Shown piece by piece: positions 61,201 through 64,000 of a stretch of 64,000 bases of DNA. The DNA comes from Petrosia ficiformis (taxonomy: Eukaryota > Porifera > Demospongiae > Haplosclerida > Petrosiidae), in the NCBI GenBank assembly GCA_947044365.1, contig OX345636.1, positions 46,253,037 through 46,317,036 on the forward strand. The letters run 5' to 3'. Every line of letters starts with the position of its first letter. The stretch's first letter is position 1. Below the pieces are notes generated by a model, which searched no databases, had not been told where the DNA came from, and worked only from the letters and a program-made list of their open reading frames with translations. The position numbers were made by a program, and so were the translations under genes.

Positions 61201-63870
61201 AGTTGGGATTATTATCGTGATATAGGTTTTTTCATTATCGCACAGGCCTAATACTGATGTATGTATTGTAGAATACAACATGTATGCAGTTGCTAACTGA
61301 CTGGTTTTTATATATACTGATGTATGTATTGTAGAATATTAATATATGTAGTTACTAACTGACTGGTTTATATATACTGTATTGTAGAATATTAATATAT
61401 GTAGTTACTAACTGACTGGTTTATATAGATATAGATATGTCTAATCTCAAAAAGGCTAACTCCAAGTGACAAGTAGCAGGTCTGTCCCAGGGGGAATATG
61501 AACATTCAGATGCTACTGTTGCACAAGTAATGCCATATATTAATTTAACAACTCTTACACATTCCGTAAGGAAATAGAAACTACAGTGTAAATGTGTGTT
61601 TAGATTATGTGATTTACAGAAAATACATGCTTGGCATAACTGTTAACTATCCTAATGTGAATTGTAATAATAACACGTACTGGTTGTCCGATGATGACTA
61701 TAAATAATATTACACATCACGATGTACTGGTTGTATGATACGACTATAAATAATATTACACATCACGATGTACTGGTTGTATGATACGAATAGTATTACA
61801 CATCACGATGTACTGGTGTATGATACAAATAGTATTACACATCATGATGTACTGGTTGTATGATACGACTATAAATAGTATTACACATCACGATGTACTG
61901 GTGTATGATACGACTATAAATAATATTACACATCACGATGTACTGGTTGTATGATATGACTATAAATAATATTACATATCACGATGTACTGGTTGTATGA
62001 TACGACTATAAATAATATTACACATTACGATGTACTGGTTGTATGATACGACTATAAATAATATTACATATCACGATGTACTGGTTGTATGATACGAATA
62101 GTATTGCACATCATGATGTACTGGTGTATTAACGAATAGTATTACACATCATGATGTACTGGTTGTATGATACGACTATAAATAGTATTACACATCACGA
62201 TGTACTGGTGTATGATACGACTATAAATAATATTACACATCACGATGTACTGGTTGTATGATACGACTATAAATAATATCACACATCACGATGTACTGGT
62301 GTATGATACGACTATAAATAATATTACACATCACGATGTACTGGTTGTATGATATGACTATAAATAATATCACACATCATGATGTACTGGTTGTATGATA
62401 TGACTATAAATAATATCACACATCATGATGTACTGGTTGTATGATACGACTATAAATAATATCACATATCACGATGTACTGGTTGTATGATACGACTATA
62501 AATAATATCACACATCATGATGTACTGGTTGTATGATACGACTATAAATAATATCACACATCACGATGTACTGGTTGTATGATACGACTATAAATAATAT
62601 CACACATCATGATGTACTGGTTGTATGATACGACTATAAATAATATCACACATCATGATGTACTGGTTGTATGATACGACTATAAATAATATCACACATC
62701 ATGATGTACTGGTTGTATGATACGACTATAAATAATATCACACATCACGATGTACTGGTTGTATGATATGATTTGTCTAATTTTATACATAATTATAAGA
62801 AATTAAGTTTTGCAATTATTGTCTAAAGGTAACTTGCAATATTGCAACTACTCATTGATACTGTTTATGATAACAGAAATACATGTAGACTCGTTTTTTT
62901 ATAAGGTGACACTTCTGATCCTTCTTTTGAGAGCATAGAGTATTAAGTGTTATTGTAATTTTAACTACACACAAATGTTATAACACTAATTGCAGTAAGA
63001 CAATATTTTAACATTGCAATAATATTGGCAGACCAAAATCATGCAATACAACAAGTGTATATAGAGAAAAAAGTATCCCTATGATTGCTTTATGGTGTCC
63101 AGCATTCAGTAATCATGGCTGACTTTATCATGCCCGAAACACAACAGCCTATTATAGTTATTATTTTGATTATATACTCTGTTTACCTTTTATAGAACCT
63201 TGTAGAACTTTAAGAATACATTTCAGGTAGAATAGCTAGCTATTAGTTCCAGTGTCTACGTAAGCTACACAGCTTTCTTTCTGCTGGTGTGTAGAGCTTG
63301 ATCACGCGTTCTTTTTCGCGCCACGCCCATTAATTGGCCGAGCCCCCGGGAATGATGTAACTTCCTTAACTACGTATACAACGCATACTCGCGTAGGTGA
63401 CACAAGAATATATATATATAAACATACATTGAACCCGTGGGAAAGCAATCATAGGGATGGCCCTACGGGCCATAATAATATTGCAATGTATGGGATATAT
63501 TGAATTATTGCCCAACCCTAGTGGTAGAGCATACTATGCAAAATAGTTTGCAGAGCAAGAGTGGAAAATAAAATAGCATTGAAAGGATATTGATGTTGTA
63601 CACCATGTATGTTTTTTGAAATGTGAAAGTATGAATAATTAAATTTCTACATTAACCTCAGATATAAATAATTATCTCTCTTTCTCTCCCTCTCGTTCTC
63701 TCGTTCTCAATCTAACCAGCTACAGTGTTGACTTGCTACCTACAGTGATTGATAATGTAGACTGTACTAATAATAGTCTTTCAGTTCTTCTACAATGTTC
63801 ATTCAGTATTGAGATCAGTTACTATTGCAGTGATAATTTGGATGTCACAGTTTCTTGCTGTAAGAGCTAA
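58270..63870 (+). CDS. Small secreted single-SRCR protein (3 exons)
   Basis: Exons 58270-58327, 58404-58611 and 63720-63870 join in phase to 138 aa ending TAA. Exon 1 is a signal peptide (MELVLHMCLCYGIFLSVVNG). The rest is one SRCR domain: GAVRLFRAG, IVQIYHGKIWGNICHQ, VEADVVCRQMGW, then NVDCTNNSLSVLLQC, YYCSDNLDVTVSC. The six cysteines fit a group A SRCR fold. Intron 2 is 5.1 kb and full of repeats. An alternative donor (GTAAGA at 63860) and an acceptor near 63917 would keep a frame open to the window end, so the gene may continue as a longer protein. Either way it belongs with the SRCR receptor at 53-56 kb. Confidence 0.65.
58612..60430. other. SRCR gene intron 2, left part, no gene seen
   Basis: AT-rich. 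A stretch at about 59560-59720 (AAGTTAATTATTAGTCAAGA, AAATTTGTAATTTGCTAGTC) resembles 3690-3930 and is probably a dispersed repeat. A C18 run lies at 60187-60204. Confidence 0.5.
60646..61250 (+). mobile_element. 605-bp hAT-type mini-element with BED finger and perfect 8-bp duplication
   Basis: Inverted ends TAGGCCTGTGCGATAA and the complement TTATCGCACAGGCCTA are flanked by the same octamer ATACTGAT on each side (60638-60645 and 61251-61258). Sub-terminal TTATCGCGATAA runs occur on both sides. It still encodes an N-terminal BED finger (60797-61081) but no catalytic domain, so it is an internally deleted hAT. Confidence 0.92.
60797..61081 (+). CDS. BED zinc-finger remnant protein of a hAT element
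   Basis: 94 aa from ATG 60797 to TAA. KSPVWKYFRFLAQEGKF, then CGLCKQLL, then TTNLIVHLQYNHKVEY give the W-x-Y-F..C-x2-C..H-x4-H BED layout. In full hAT transposases this domain binds the element's ends. The rest of the transposase has been deleted, but this frame has no stop or frameshift, so a DNA-binding-only peptide could be made and could compete with active transposase; that is inference. Confidence 0.75.
   Translation: MASNVEYLPLEKAKSPVWKYFRFLAQEGKFLEPDKKKRQTVHCGLCKQLLSYKGNTTNLIVHLQYNHKVEYDSVLSKIATSSVCLNRLNQVSAQ
61681..62770. repeat. 45-46-bp minisatellite
   Basis: About 24 units built on ACATCACGATGTACTGGT, TGTATGATACGACTATAAA and TAATAT(C/T)AC. Variants (CACGATG / CATGATG, TTACAC / TCACAC, short units lacking ACTATAAATA) are distributed non-randomly, with TCACAC types in the right half. 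Confidence 0.92.
62790..63522. mobile_element. hAT-like MITE family B, with a family A MITE inserted
   Basis: Shares its left portion with 3087-3325 and ends AATTATTGCCCAACCCTAG. The family A copy at 63051-63478 interrupts it between ATGCAATACA and ATTGCAATGTA. Confidence 0.6.
63051..63478 (+). mobile_element. MITE family A, copy at 63 kb
   Basis: Starts ACAAGTGTATATAGAG, ends GGCCATAAT, with the inverted pair ATCCCTATGATTGCTTT / AAAGCAATCATAGGGAT and the same CpG-rich block as the other copies. It is the shortest clean copy, so it best defines the family. Confidence 0.8.
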
Positions 63871-64000
63871 ATACCAAAAATATAATAATTACTTCATAAT
63901 ATGTACTTGATTCAGGTATTTTAGATACACACTTACCCTCAAAACTAGTAATCTCTGATTTCTTTACTTGTGCTAAAGTGATGTGTACTGGTGTACTAGT

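Larger units (their letters stand above)
60433..61430. repeat. About 58-bp minisatellite, split by a hAT-type element
   Basis: Units contain GTAGTTACTAACTGACTGGT, TTATATATACTGATGTATG and TATTGTAGAATA. About four units lie left (60433-60645) and three right (61251-61430) of the 605-bp element. Confidence 0.88.

Noticed and set aside
61681..62770. CRISPR-like array
   Set aside because: Units are directly adjacent variants with no unique spacers, in animal DNA. It is a minisatellite.

Overview
This is animal nuclear DNA, most likely from a demosponge. It is AT-rich and intron-rich, with many short GT-AG introns, no operons and dense small repeats. The gene content fits a sponge: scavenger-receptor (SRCR) genes, a TKL-type kinase with unusual C-terminal domains, a cAMP-receptor-like GPCR, and deeply conserved animal genes (EPG5-like, JMJD7). 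The species cannot be proven from sequence alone. Exon chains were built by hand from splice signals and reading phase, so boundaries are predictions.

Layout. (1) 1.8-23.3 kb, + strand: the last 16 visible exons (about 780 aa) of an EPG5-like autophagy gene whose start lies upstream. Its introns hold a 5S rRNA gene (minus strand), a tRNA-derived SINE, a decayed retrotransposon with a Cys-rich N-terminus, a dead hAT transposase, several MITEs and at least six tandem-repeat arrays. (2) 21.8-36.5 kb: a segmental duplication. Copy 1 holds the last EPG5 exon and a small stanniocalcin-like secreted-protein gene (minus). Copy 2 holds a broken EPG5 last exon and a second stanniocalcin-like gene, whose first intron has grown to 7.8 kb and contains a complete two-exon kinase gene (29.3-31.8 kb, minus). 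(3) 37.0-44.2 kb: a nested stack of mobile elements. A Penelope-like element is split by a MITE, which is itself interrupted by a second MITE copy and by a young Ty1/copia element with identical LTRs. (4) 44.9-52.0 kb, + strand: an orphan single-pass membrane protein with an acidic tail, then a complete nine-exon JMJD7. (5) 53.2-63.9 kb: a ten-exon SRCR membrane receptor (+), a single-exon GPCR (-), and a small secreted SRCR protein (+) whose 5 kb intron holds minisatellites, a 605 bp hAT-type mini-element and MITEs.

No shared pathway links the genes. The most distinctive item is the kinase gene. It encodes a TKL-like kinase with atypical HRDLN and DLG motifs, a seven-residue-repeat coiled coil, a metzincin-like domain whose zinc ligands are replaced while the Met-turn region is kept, and two C-terminal CG/CGP cysteine repeats. 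Also notable are the half-tRNA primer site of the copia element, a hammerhead-ribozyme-like motif in the Penelope-like element, and a triplicated splice acceptor in EPG5.
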